A stretch of 5,671 nucleotides of DNA from an uncultured Peptococcaceae bacterium (GCA_947626615.1 CANQSW010000090.1:1-5671); one strand, 5' to 3'. Positions 1-5,665 are shown, counted from the first letter of the stretch. Program-made: numbers and translations. The notes: generated from the sequence alone by a model not told the origin.

Positions 1-35
1 TTTTTCTTTTCTTCCTCATCGCCAAAGGCTTTTTA

Positions 36-67
36 GAACCACTAGCCTAGCTAGTGGTTTTCTGTTT
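36..67 (+). terminator. Rho-independent terminator of an upstream plus-strand gene
   Basis: A perfect 9-bp stem (37-45 AACCACTAG with 51-59 CTAGTGGTT) closes a 5-base loop (CCTAG), and a G-U pair at 36/60 can extend it. It is followed by a T-rich run (58-67, TTTTCTGTTT). On the minus strand the hairpin is followed by CTAAAAAG, not a T tract, so the orientation is plus. It therefore probably ends a plus-strand gene lying just left of the window. Confidence 0.75.
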
Positions 68-69
68 AC

Positions 70-103
70 AAAAAAGCGGTATACCACGGTATACCGCTTT
101 TTT
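70..103. terminator. Bidirectional Rho-independent terminator between upstream gene and crcB
   Basis: A near-perfect inverted repeat: A6 plus GCGGTATACC (70-85), a 2-base centre (AC), then GGTATACCGC plus T6 (88-103). The 10-bp core stem is flanked by A6 on one side and T6 on the other, so either strand gives a stem followed by a U tract. Position 22 bases beyond the crcB stop codon and downstream of the plus-strand hairpin at 36-67 fits a shared terminator of two convergent transcripts. The GGTATACC half-arm is itself a palindrome. Confidence 0.85.
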
Positions 104-105
104 CT

Positions 106-126
106 GCCTATATTTAGGCTTTTTTT
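106..126 (+). terminator. Weak hairpin with T tract abutting the crcB stop
   Basis: A 5-bp stem, GCCTA (106-110) with TAGGC (115-119), closes a TATT loop and is followed by seven T (120-126). The shape is terminator-like for plus-strand transcripts, but the stem is short and AT-containing. It may act as a backup to the two hairpins to its left, blocking plus-strand read-through into crcB antisense. The T tract overlaps the last two bases of the crcB stop codon complement. Confidence 0.4.
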
Positions 127-499
127 ACCGGCTGAGCAGCACGCCTGCCAGAAATTCGCCCAGCAAAATGCCGGCCAAACAAAGCAGCAGGCTGAAGGCC
201 GCGTAGGCCGCCGCCAGCACCAGATGATGCGTCTGCCCCAGGTTCACGACTTCCAGCGAGAGAGCGGAAAGCGTGGAGAAACCGCCGCAAAAGCCGGTGC
301 GCAGCAGCAGGGAAAGGCCGCTGCCCGGACCGGTGCGCAGCTCCAGCCAGGCGGTGAAGAAGCCCATGGCCACCGCCGCCGCCACGTTGATGAGGAACGT
401 CACCACGGGGAACAGCGTATAGACCGGCAGCTGCCCCAGCAGATACCGCAGCATCGAACCCAGCGCGCCGCCCGCGCCCACCAGCAGACATTCCTTCAT
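125..499 (-). CDS. crcB: CrcB/FluC family fluoride ion channel
   Basis: A 124-residue, very hydrophobic protein of normal length for the family, with four predicted membrane segments at about residues 3-22, 30-50, 62-87 and 92-118. FluC proteins form antiparallel dimers in the inner membrane and let fluoride leak out, protecting cytoplasmic enzymes. Visible family motifs: GGALGSMLRY near the N-terminus (Arg18), the pore Asn38 in FLINVA, and the TM3 break GFCGGFSTLSALSLE (69-83). Oddities: the two phenylalanines of the Phe box (usual form GGxTTFSTFS) are Leu77 and Leu80, and the usual NxxGSF after Asn38 reads NVAAAV. The ATG start at 499 has a good ribosome binding site. Only one copy is present, and no partner subunit gene lies within the window. 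It is transcribed divergently from gyrB. The family call is firm; normal fluoride conductance is an inference that the Phe-box changes put in question. Confidence 0.93.
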   Translation of the reverse strand: MKECLLVGAGGALGSMLRYLLGQLPVYTLFPVVTFLINVAAAVAMGFFTAWLELRTGPGSGLSLLLRTGFCGGFSTLSALSLEVVNLGQTHHLVLAAAYAAFSLLLCLAGILLGEFLAGVLLSR

Positions 500-505
500 C
501 TTTCG

Positions 506-514
506 CCCTCCCCC
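506..514 (-). promoter_or_regulatory. Ribosome binding site of crcB
   Basis: On the minus strand GGGGGAGGG lies 6 bases before the ATG of crcB (499-497). This purine-rich Shine-Dalgarno sequence supports the start chosen; no other in-frame start lies closer to the family N-terminus. Confidence 0.7.
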
Positions 515-563
515 GCGCTTTTCGCCGTTATTTTATGCTTTTTCGCGCTTGTACGCACTCTAA

Positions 564-591
564 ATTTTACCACAAAACCGCCGAATTGCAA
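564..591 (-). promoter_or_regulatory. Probable sigma-70-type promoter of crcB
   Basis: Reading the minus strand, TTGCAA (591-586) and TAAAAT (569-564) are separated by 16 bases. They match the housekeeping consensus at 4 of 6 and 5 of 6 positions. Transcription would begin near 557 and give a leader of about 57 bases before the ATG. I looked for a fluoride riboswitch in this leader and found no match to its conserved core, so control by that route is not supported. Confidence 0.55.
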
Positions 592-593
592 GA

Positions 594-630
594 GGCGATC
601 TGTTTTGCCCAAATCTTGTAGCAAAACGCC
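594..630. repeat. Interrupted inverted repeat between divergent promoters
   Basis: GGCG (594-597) and TTTTGC (603-608) on the left are mirrored by GCAAAA (621-626) and CGCC (627-630) on the right. They flank a 12-base centre, with a 5-base bulge on the left arm only. The element lies just upstream of the putative crcB -35 and about 40 bases upstream of the gyrB -35. It is not expected to be in either transcript, so a DNA-binding site is more plausible than an RNA structure. No known operator is recognised. Confidence 0.3.
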
Positions 631-670
631 GCCAAACAGCGATTTTCTCCGCAAAATATTGAAAAAACCC

Positions 671-699
671 TTGTTTTTTGAGTGCTTTTACGCTATAAT
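671..699 (+). promoter_or_regulatory. Sigma-70-type promoter of the gyrBA operon
   Basis: TTGTTT (671-676) and a perfect TATAAT (694-699) are separated by the ideal 17 bases. The DNA just upstream (about 650-670) is AT-rich, with short A tracts that could serve as an UP element. Transcription would start near 705-707. This is the strongest promoter-like sequence I can see in the window, and it faces gyrB. Confidence 0.82.
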
Positions 700-705
700 A
701 AGTTG

Positions 706-851
706 AATGTGGTTTTTGCGCCCGTCTGGGGGCAGAAGTGCTGCCCCAAATGGCGTTTTAAGCCCCGTTTTGCCGGTCGTGCTGGTTTGCAGCCGCCGGC
801 CACATATATCTCTACGTCAACGAGATTTTCCAGCAAGGAGGTCAAAAAATC
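706..851 (+). other. Long 5' leader of gyrB with two GC-rich hairpins
   Basis: This is the predicted untranslated leader, about 146 bases. Hairpin 1 is a 7-bp stem GGGGCAG (729-735) with CTGCCCC (741-747) and a 5-base loop. Hairpin 2 pairs GCCGG (772-776) with CCGGC (796-800) and contains an inner GCTG (781-784) with CAGC (790-793). Neither is followed by a T tract, so neither is an intrinsic terminator. No known riboswitch or T-box core was recognised. The structures could affect mRNA stability or ribosome access, or could be chance in GC-rich DNA. Confidence 0.4.
835..842 (+). promoter_or_regulatory. Ribosome binding site that decides the gyrB start
   Basis: AAGGAGGT is a near-perfect complement of the 16S rRNA 3' end. 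It lies 9-10 bases before GTG at 852, and no ATG occurs between it and that codon. This favours the GTG start and thus the extended GyrB N-terminus over the internal ATG at 1017. Confidence 0.85.
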
Positions 852-2942
852 GTGGCAAAATCCCCTGACAAGAATAAAAAACCGGCAGAAAATCTGCTGG
901 ACTTTTCTCTGCCCGACGCCGAGACGGAAGAAGCGGCCGAGGCGCAGCCGGCAGCCCCGGCCGAGCTGGCCGACGACATGGTGAACGAGGCCCACGCCGA
1001 TTTTGAGGGCGACGCCATGCAGCAGGCCGACACCCAGCCCGACGCCGACAGCTACGACGCCGAAAAAATTCAGATATTGGAAGGGCTGGAGGCCGTGCGC
1101 CGCCGCCCCGGTATGTATATCGGCTCCACCAGCAGCCGCGGCCTGCATCATCTGGTCTATGAGATCGTCGACAACAGTATCGACGAAACGCTGGCCGGCT
1201 TCTGCGACACTATCACCGTGCAGATACACACCGACGGCAGCGTAACGGTCATCGACAACGGGCGCGGTATCCCCGTAGATATCCACCCCAAGACCGGCAA
1301 GCCGGCCGTGGAGGCCACGCTCACCATGCTGCACGCGGGCGGCAAGTTCGGCGCGGGCGGCTACAAAGTCTCCGGCGGCCTGCACGGCGTGGGCCTTTCC
1401 GTCGTCAACGCGCTTTCCGAGTGGCTGCGGGTGGAGATCAGGCGCGACGGCCATATCTACACGCAAGAATACCGGCGCGGCAAGGTGGCCAGCGAGCTGA
1501 CCATTATCGGCGACACCGACGAAACAGGCACGACCGTCACCTTTATGCCCGACGCGCTGATCTTTGAGACGCTGGAGTTCAGCGACGAGGTGCTGGCCAA
1601 CCGTCTGCGCGAGCTTTCCTTCCTGAACCGCAACGTCACTATTATTATGGAAGACGAACGCGAGGGCGGCAAACGCTCCGTCTGGCACCATGAAGGCGGC
1701 ATAACCGATTTCATAGCCTATCTGAACCGCACCAAGGAGCCGATCCACCCGGTGTTATACTTCCAGGGCGAGCAGGAGCAGGTGCAGGTGGAGATCGCCC
1801 TGCAATACAACGACGGCTATGCCGAAAACATCGCCTCCTACGCCAACAATATCCGCACGATCGAGGGCGGCACGCACGAAATGGGCTTCAAAACGGCGCT
1901 CACCCGCGTTATCAACGACTTCGCCAAAAAGCTGAACTTCCTGAAGGATAAGGACGCCAAGCTCTCCGGCGACGACGTGCGCGAGGGCTTGACGGCCGTT
2001 ATCAGCGTGAAGGTGCGCGAGCCGCAGTTCGAGGGCCAGACCAAGACCAAGCTTGGCAACTCCGAGGTGAAAAGCATCACGGATAAGATTCTGGCCGAGG
2101 CGCTGACCAATTATCTGGAGGAGAATCCGCAGAAGGCCAAGCTGATCATCGACAAAACGGTGCGCGCGGCCCGCGCCAGAGAAGCAGCCCGCCGCGCCCG
2201 AGAGCTGACCCGCAAACAGAACGTGCTGGAAAAGACCTCTCTGCCCGGCAAGCTCGCCGATTGCTCCGTGAAGGACCCCGCCTTCTCCGAGCTCTTTCTG
2301 GTGGAGGGCGATTCCGCCGGCGGCTCCGCCAAACAGGGGCGAGACCGCCGCACGCAGGCCGTGCTGCCGCTGCGCGGCAAAATTTTGAACGTGGAAAAAG
2401 CGCGGCTGGACAGGATTTTGAGCAGCGAGGAGATCAAAAATATGATCACCGCCATGGGCACGGGTATCAGCGACGATTTCGATATCGCCAAGGCGCGCTA
2501 TCACAAGGTCATCATCATGACCGATGCCGACGTGGACGGCGCGCACATCATGACGCTGCTTTTGACCTTCTTCTTCCGTTATATGCCCCAGCTCATCACC
2601 GAGGGCTACGTCTACGTGGCGCAGCCGCCCCTCTTCGGCGTGAAATCCAAGCGCAGCAAGGAGCACGTCTATATCTACGACGAGGTGCTGCTGGACAAAT
2701 TCTTCGCCGACAAAAAGCGGGAAAATTACTCGATCCAGCGCTATAAAGGCCTGGGCGAGATGAACGAGGACGAGCTTTGGGAAACGACGATGAACCCGGC
2801 GAACCGCACGCTGATACAGGTGACTATCGACGACGCCGTTTATGCGGACGAGACGTTCTCCATGCTGATGGGCGACCAAGTCGGCCCGCGGCGCGAATTT
2901 ATCGAACAAAACGCCAAAAACGTCGACGATCTGGATATTTAA
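852..2942 (+). CDS. gyrB: DNA gyrase subunit B (ATPase/TOPRIM subunit)
   Basis: A 696-residue protein that hydrolyses ATP to drive strand passage in the A2B2 gyrase complex. GHKL ATPase domain: EIVDNSIDE (Glu104, Asn108), DNGRGIP (Asp135), ATP lid and glycine loop GGYKVSGGLHGVG (169-181). Transducer domain: ends with the ATP-sensing QTK loop (396-398). TOPRIM domain: EGDSAGG with catalytic Glu485, and DADVDG with metal-binding Asp558 and Asp560, then RYKGLGEMN (630-638) and the typical C-terminal end VDDLDI. Arg198 matches the Arg136 coumarin-contact residue of E. coli. There is no large insertion in the TOPRIM half, so this is the short GyrB form usual outside gamma-proteobacteria. Oddities: about 66 acidic Ala/Glu/Asp-rich residues precede the conserved YDAEKIQILEGL, and Met567 stands where Arg is usual. 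The GTG start is chosen for its strong ribosome binding site; an internal ATG at 1017 would give 641 residues. The gene precedes gyrA by 20 bases. ParE is the alternative, but the gyrA pairing argues against it. Confidence 0.97.
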   Translation: MAKSPDKNKKPAENLLDFSLPDAETEEAAEAQPAAPAELADDMVNEAHADFEGDAMQQADTQPDADSYDAEKIQILEGLEAVRRRPGMYIGSTSSRGLHHLVYEIVDNSIDETLAGFCDTITVQIHTDGSVTVIDNGRGIPVDIHPKTGKPAVEATLTMLHAGGKFGAGGYKVSGGLHGVGLSVVNALSEWLRVEIRRDGHIYTQEYRRGKVASELTIIGDTDETGTTVTFMPDALIFETLEFSDEVLANRLRELSFLNRNVTIIMEDEREGGKRSVWHHEGGITDFIAYLNRTKEPIHPVLYFQGEQEQVQVEIALQYNDGYAENIASYANNIRTIEGGTHEMGFKTALTRVINDFAKKLNFLKDKDAKLSGDDVREGLTAVISVKVREPQFEGQTKTKLGNSEVKSITDKILAEALTNYLEENPQKAKLIIDKTVRAARAREAARRARELTRKQNVLEKTSLPGKLADCSVKDPAFSELFLVEGDSAGGSAKQGRDRRTQAVLPLRGKILNVEKARLDRILSSEEIKNMITAMGTGISDDFDIAKARYHKVIIMTDADVDGAHIMTLLLTFFFRYMPQLITEGYVYVAQPPLFGVKSKRSKEHVYIYDEVLLDKFFADKKRENYSIQRYKGLGEMNEDELWETTMNPANRTLIQVTIDDAVYADETFSMLMGDQVGPRREFIEQNAKNVDDLDI

Positions 2943-2943
2943 G

Positions 2944-2951
2944 AAAGGAGG
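2944..2951 (+). promoter_or_regulatory. Ribosome binding site of gyrA
   Basis: AAAGGAGG begins two bases after the gyrB stop codon and sits 11 bases before the gyrA ATG. There is no room for a separate promoter in the 20-base gap, so gyrA is expected to be co-transcribed with gyrB and translated from its own strong site. Confidence 0.85.
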
Positions 2952-2962
2952 AGCGATAAGCC

Positions 2963-5554
2963 ATGAGCGAGATTTACAACAACGGCAACATCAAAAAAAG
3001 CGAGATCAGCCACGAGATGCGCTCCGCCTACCTCAGATATTCCATGAGCGTTATCGTGGGCCGCGCCCTGCCCGACGCCCGTGACGGCTTGAAGCCAGTG
3101 CACCGCCGTATCCTCTACGCGATGTACGAGCAGGGCGTCACCCCGGACAAGCCCTACAAAAAATCCGCCCGCTCCGTCGGCGATATCATGGGTAAATATC
3201 ACCCGCACGGCGACGCGGCCATTTACGATTCTCTGGTGCGTATGGCGCAGGATTTCTCCATGCGCTATCCCTTCATCGACGGCCACGGCAACTTCGGCTC
3301 TATCGACGGCGACAGCGCCGCCGCCATGCGTTACACCGAGGCCCGGCTGCAAAAATTCGCGCTGGAGATGATGCGCGACATCGAAAAAGACACCGTTGAT
3401 TTCATGCCCAACTACGACGGCGAGGAGCAGGAGCCTACCGTGCTGCCGGCCGTCGTGCCGAACCTTTTGGTGAACGGCTCCAACGGTATCGCCGTCGGCA
3501 TGGCCACCAACATACCCACGCACAATCTGAACGAGGTCTGCGACGGTATCTGCGCCCTGATCGACGACCCCGATATCGAGATCGACGAGCTGATGCGCTA
3601 TATCAAAGGGCCGGATTTCCCCACCGCCGGGCTGATACTTGGCACCGACGGCATCAAAGACGCTTACCGCACCGGGCGCGGCGCGATCAAAATGCGGGCC
3701 AAAACGCATATCGAGGTGACGGCTCGCGGCAAGCAGCGCATCGTGGTGACGGAGCTGCCCTATCAGGTGAACAAAGCCCGGCTGATCGAAAAGATCGCCC
3801 AGCTGGTGCGCGAAAAGCAACTGGACGGCATAACCGAGCTGCGCGACGAATCCAGCCGCGACGGCGTGCGCGTCGTTATCGAGCTGAAAGCCGACGCCGT
3901 GGCGCAGGTGATACTGAACCGGCTCTACAAGCACACCCAGATGCAGGATACGTTCGGCGCTATCATGATCGCGCTGGTAAACGGCGAGCCCAAGCTGCTG
4001 AACCTGAAGCAGATACTGGAATGTTACGTCGACCACCAGAAGCAGGTCGTCACCCGACGCAGCCGCTTTGAGCTGGCCCGCGCCCAGGAACGCGCTCATA
4101 TTCTGGAGGGCTTGAAAATCGCCATAGATTATATCGACGAGGTGGTGACCACTATCCGCAACGCCGCCAACCCCGACGAGGCGCGGAACAAGCTGATGGA
4201 GCGCTTCGGCCTCTCCTTCAAGCAGGCGACGGCCATTCTGGAAATGCGTCTGCGCGCCCTGACCGGGCTGGAGCACGGCAAGATCGACGCGGAATACGCC
4301 GAGCTCATCAAAACTATCGCCTATCTGGAGCAGGTGCTGGCCAGCGAACGCATGGTGCTGGGCATTATCAAAGAGCAGCTGATCCAGCTGAAAAATAAAT
4401 TCGGCGACGACCGCCGCACCACTATCGTGGGCGACGAAGGCGAGATGAGCGACGAAGATCTGATCGCCGAGGAAGATATGGTCATTACCATTTCCCACGC
4501 GGGCTATATCAAGCGTCTGAACCTGAACACCTACCGCCAGCAGCGGCGCGGCGGCCGGGGCGTCACTGGCATGACGACGCGCGACGAGGATTTTGTGGAG
4601 CAGATGTTCATCGCCTCCACCCACGATTACCTGCTCATCTTCACCAGCCGGGGGCGCTGCTTCCGCTTAAAGGTGCATGAGATACCCGAAGTTAGCCGCA
4701 CGGCGCGCGGCGCGGCGCTGGTGAACCTGCTGGCGCTGGAGGGCGACGAAAAGCTGCGCACCGTTATCCCGATCAAGAGCTTCGACCAGGGCGGCTATCT
4801 GGTGATGGCCACCCGCGCCGGTATCGTCAAAAAGACCGAGCTGGTGCAATACAACAGCCGCAACAACGGCATCATCGCCCTGACGCTGGACGATGACGAC
4901 GACCTCATCGCCGTGATGCTGACCGACGGCAGCGCCGACCTGATGCTTTCCACCGCCGCCGGGCTGGTGATCCGCTTCAGCGAGACCGACGTGCGGCCGA
5001 TGGGCCGGGTGGCGCGCGGCATGAAGGGCATAACCCTTAACAAGGGCGATAAGCTGGTGGCGATGACGCAGGCCGAAGAGATGAGCTACCTTATGGTCGT
5101 CTCGGAAAACGGCTTCGGCAAGCGCACCCCGCTCTCGCTGGAAAATTACCGCCGCATCACGCGCGGCGGCAAGGGCGTGCACACGCTGCGCTGCAATGAA
5201 AAGACCGGCCCGCTGGTGGCCGCCATGAACGTAAAAGAGGGCGACGAGCTGATGCTGATAACCCGCGGCGGCATCATTATCCGCATCAACACCAGCGACG
5301 TTTCGGAGCAGGGCCGCATGACGCAGGGCGTCACGCTGATCAACCTAGGCGAGGACGATCAGGTCATGGACGTGGCCCGCGTGATGACCAGAGAAGAAGA
5401 ACCGGAGACGAACCGCAACGCCAGACAGGTGCCGGACGACTCCGTCGCCCCCACTCAACTGGGGTTGAAGCAGGAGGTCGACGATGCGGCCGAGGAGGCC
5501 CGCCAGATCTCGCTGCTGCTGGAGCGCGCCGAGGCCGACCAGAACGAGGAATAA
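2963..5554 (+). CDS. gyrA: DNA gyrase subunit A
   Basis: An 863-residue protein that cleaves and rejoins DNA and wraps it for negative supercoiling. The N-terminal breakage-reunion part (about 1-500) has RALPDARDGLKPVHRRIL, the helix HPHGDAAIYD (80-89), the active-site pair Arg123-Tyr124 in AAMRYTEARL, the DNA-bending Ile176 in NGSNGIAVGM, and a coiled-coil tower region at about 365-480. The C-terminal part (about 505-808) is a repeated beta-pinwheel opening with the GyrA box QRRGGRG (527-533; the usual sixth residue is Lys). The box and the blade repeats separate GyrA from ParC. An acidic tail follows (about 809-863, EEEPET to EADQNEE). Oddities: Ala85 at the E. coli Ser83 quinolone-contact position (Asp89 matches Asp87 and is kept), and Thr186 in IPTHN where IPPHN is usual. 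The ATG start has a strong ribosome binding site. A strong terminator 50 bases after the stop ends the operon. Confidence 0.98.
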   Translation: MSEIYNNGNIKKSEISHEMRSAYLRYSMSVIVGRALPDARDGLKPVHRRILYAMYEQGVTPDKPYKKSARSVGDIMGKYHPHGDAAIYDSLVRMAQDFSMRYPFIDGHGNFGSIDGDSAAAMRYTEARLQKFALEMMRDIEKDTVDFMPNYDGEEQEPTVLPAVVPNLLVNGSNGIAVGMATNIPTHNLNEVCDGICALIDDPDIEIDELMRYIKGPDFPTAGLILGTDGIKDAYRTGRGAIKMRAKTHIEVTARGKQRIVVTELPYQVNKARLIEKIAQLVREKQLDGITELRDESSRDGVRVVIELKADAVAQVILNRLYKHTQMQDTFGAIMIALVNGEPKLLNLKQILECYVDHQKQVVTRRSRFELARAQERAHILEGLKIAIDYIDEVVTTIRNAANPDEARNKLMERFGLSFKQATAILEMRLRALTGLEHGKIDAEYAELIKTIAYLEQVLASERMVLGIIKEQLIQLKNKFGDDRRTTIVGDEGEMSDEDLIAEEDMVITISHAGYIKRLNLNTYRQQRRGGRGVTGMTTRDEDFVEQMFIASTHDYLLIFTSRGRCFRLKVHEIPEVSRTARGAALVNLLALEGDEKLRTVIPIKSFDQGGYLVMATRAGIVKKTELVQYNSRNNGIIALTLDDDDDLIAVMLTDGSADLMLSTAAGLVIRFSETDVRPMGRVARGMKGITLNKGDKLVAMTQAEEMSYLMVVSENGFGKRTPLSLENYRRITRGGKGVHTLRCNEKTGPLVAAMNVKEGDELMLITRGGIIIRINTSDVSEQGRMTQGVTLINLGEDDQVMDVARVMTREEEPETNRNARQVPDDSVAPTQLGLKQEVDDAAEEARQISLLLERAEADQNEE

Positions 5555-5555
5555 C

Positions 5556-5565
5556 GCCCGCGGGC
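5556..5565. repeat. Short GC palindrome after gyrA
   Basis: GCCCGCGGGC is a perfect 10-base palindrome starting two bases after the gyrA stop, followed by A5T3. It has no loop, so it cannot form a normal RNA hairpin without opening its centre. It may be chance or part of the mRNA 3' end. Confidence 0.25.
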
Positions 5566-5584
5566 AAAAATTTAAGAGGCATAT

Positions 5585-5602
5585 CCACCTCGGATGAAGT
5601 GG
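5585..5602 (+). other. Small hairpin preceding the gyrA terminator
   Basis: CCACCTC (5585-5591) can pair with GAAGTGG (5596-5602) around a GGAT loop, with one C-A mismatch. The stem ends one base before the terminator hairpin. It could stabilise the mRNA 3' end, but it is weak. Confidence 0.25.
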
Positions 5603-5603
5603 T

Positions 5604-5641
5604 AAAAAGATGGTAGACACGAAAGTGCCTACCATCTTTTT
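5604..5641. terminator. Strong Rho-independent terminator of the gyrBA operon
   Basis: A 13-bp stem (AAAAAGATGGTAG, 5604-5616, with CTACCATCTTTTT, 5629-5641) is extended, after one A-C mismatch, by CAC/GTG (5618-5620 with 5625-5627). The stem closes on a GAAA tetraloop of the stable GNRA type. The stem ends in a T5 run on the plus strand and also, by symmetry, on the minus strand, so it may stop transcripts from both sides. Confidence 0.92.
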
Positions 5642-5665
5642 GTGCTAAAATAAGGGAAAGGGGTG
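5641..5665 (+). promoter_or_regulatory. Probable ribosome binding site (and possible -10) of the next gene
   Basis: AAAGGGGTG (5657-5665) is Shine-Dalgarno-like. The window ends AACTAT, so an ATG at 5670 would follow if the next base is G, which is not visible. TGTGCTAAAAT (5641-5651) resembles an extended -10, but no -35 is seen and the implied start point would fall inside the ribosome binding site. The promoter part is therefore doubtful. Confidence 0.4.

Noticed and set aside
1..50. Possible end of a coding region at the left edge: a plus frame ending FLEPLA with a stop at 48-50, another plus frame ending at 34-36, or a minus-strand start MRKKRK at 19.
   Set aside because: Each has too few residues to judge. 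One plus frame runs into the terminator stem, and the minus start has no Shine-Dalgarno or promoter. The region cannot be assigned.
500..563. Fluoride riboswitch in the crcB leader.
   Set aside because: The short leader lacks the conserved GGCGAUG-type core and pseudoknot elements; a GGCGAT at 594-599 is on the opposite strand and has no further match.
224..706. Plus-strand open frame of 160 codons across crcB and the intergenic region.
   Set aside because: Low-complexity Arg/Gln/His composition typical of an antisense shadow of crcB; it crosses the crcB promoter and ends within the gyrB promoter.
500..851. Replication origin with DnaA boxes, since gyrBA often lies near oriC.
   Set aside because: No TTATCCACA-like cluster on either strand; the best candidates (for example at 565-573) have two or more mismatches and do not repeat.
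693..1748. Long minus-strand open frame opposite gyrB, and others opposite gyrB and gyrA at 1755-2909, 2939-4624 and 4667-5182.
   Set aside because: They mirror the third-position GC bias of the gyrase genes, have no recognisable domains or ribosome binding sites, and are expected antisense artefacts of GC-rich coding DNA.
5345..5635. Minus-strand open frame starting inside the gyrA terminator.
   Set aside because: Its start lies in the terminator stem and the rest is antisense to the gyrA 3' end; no homology is evident.
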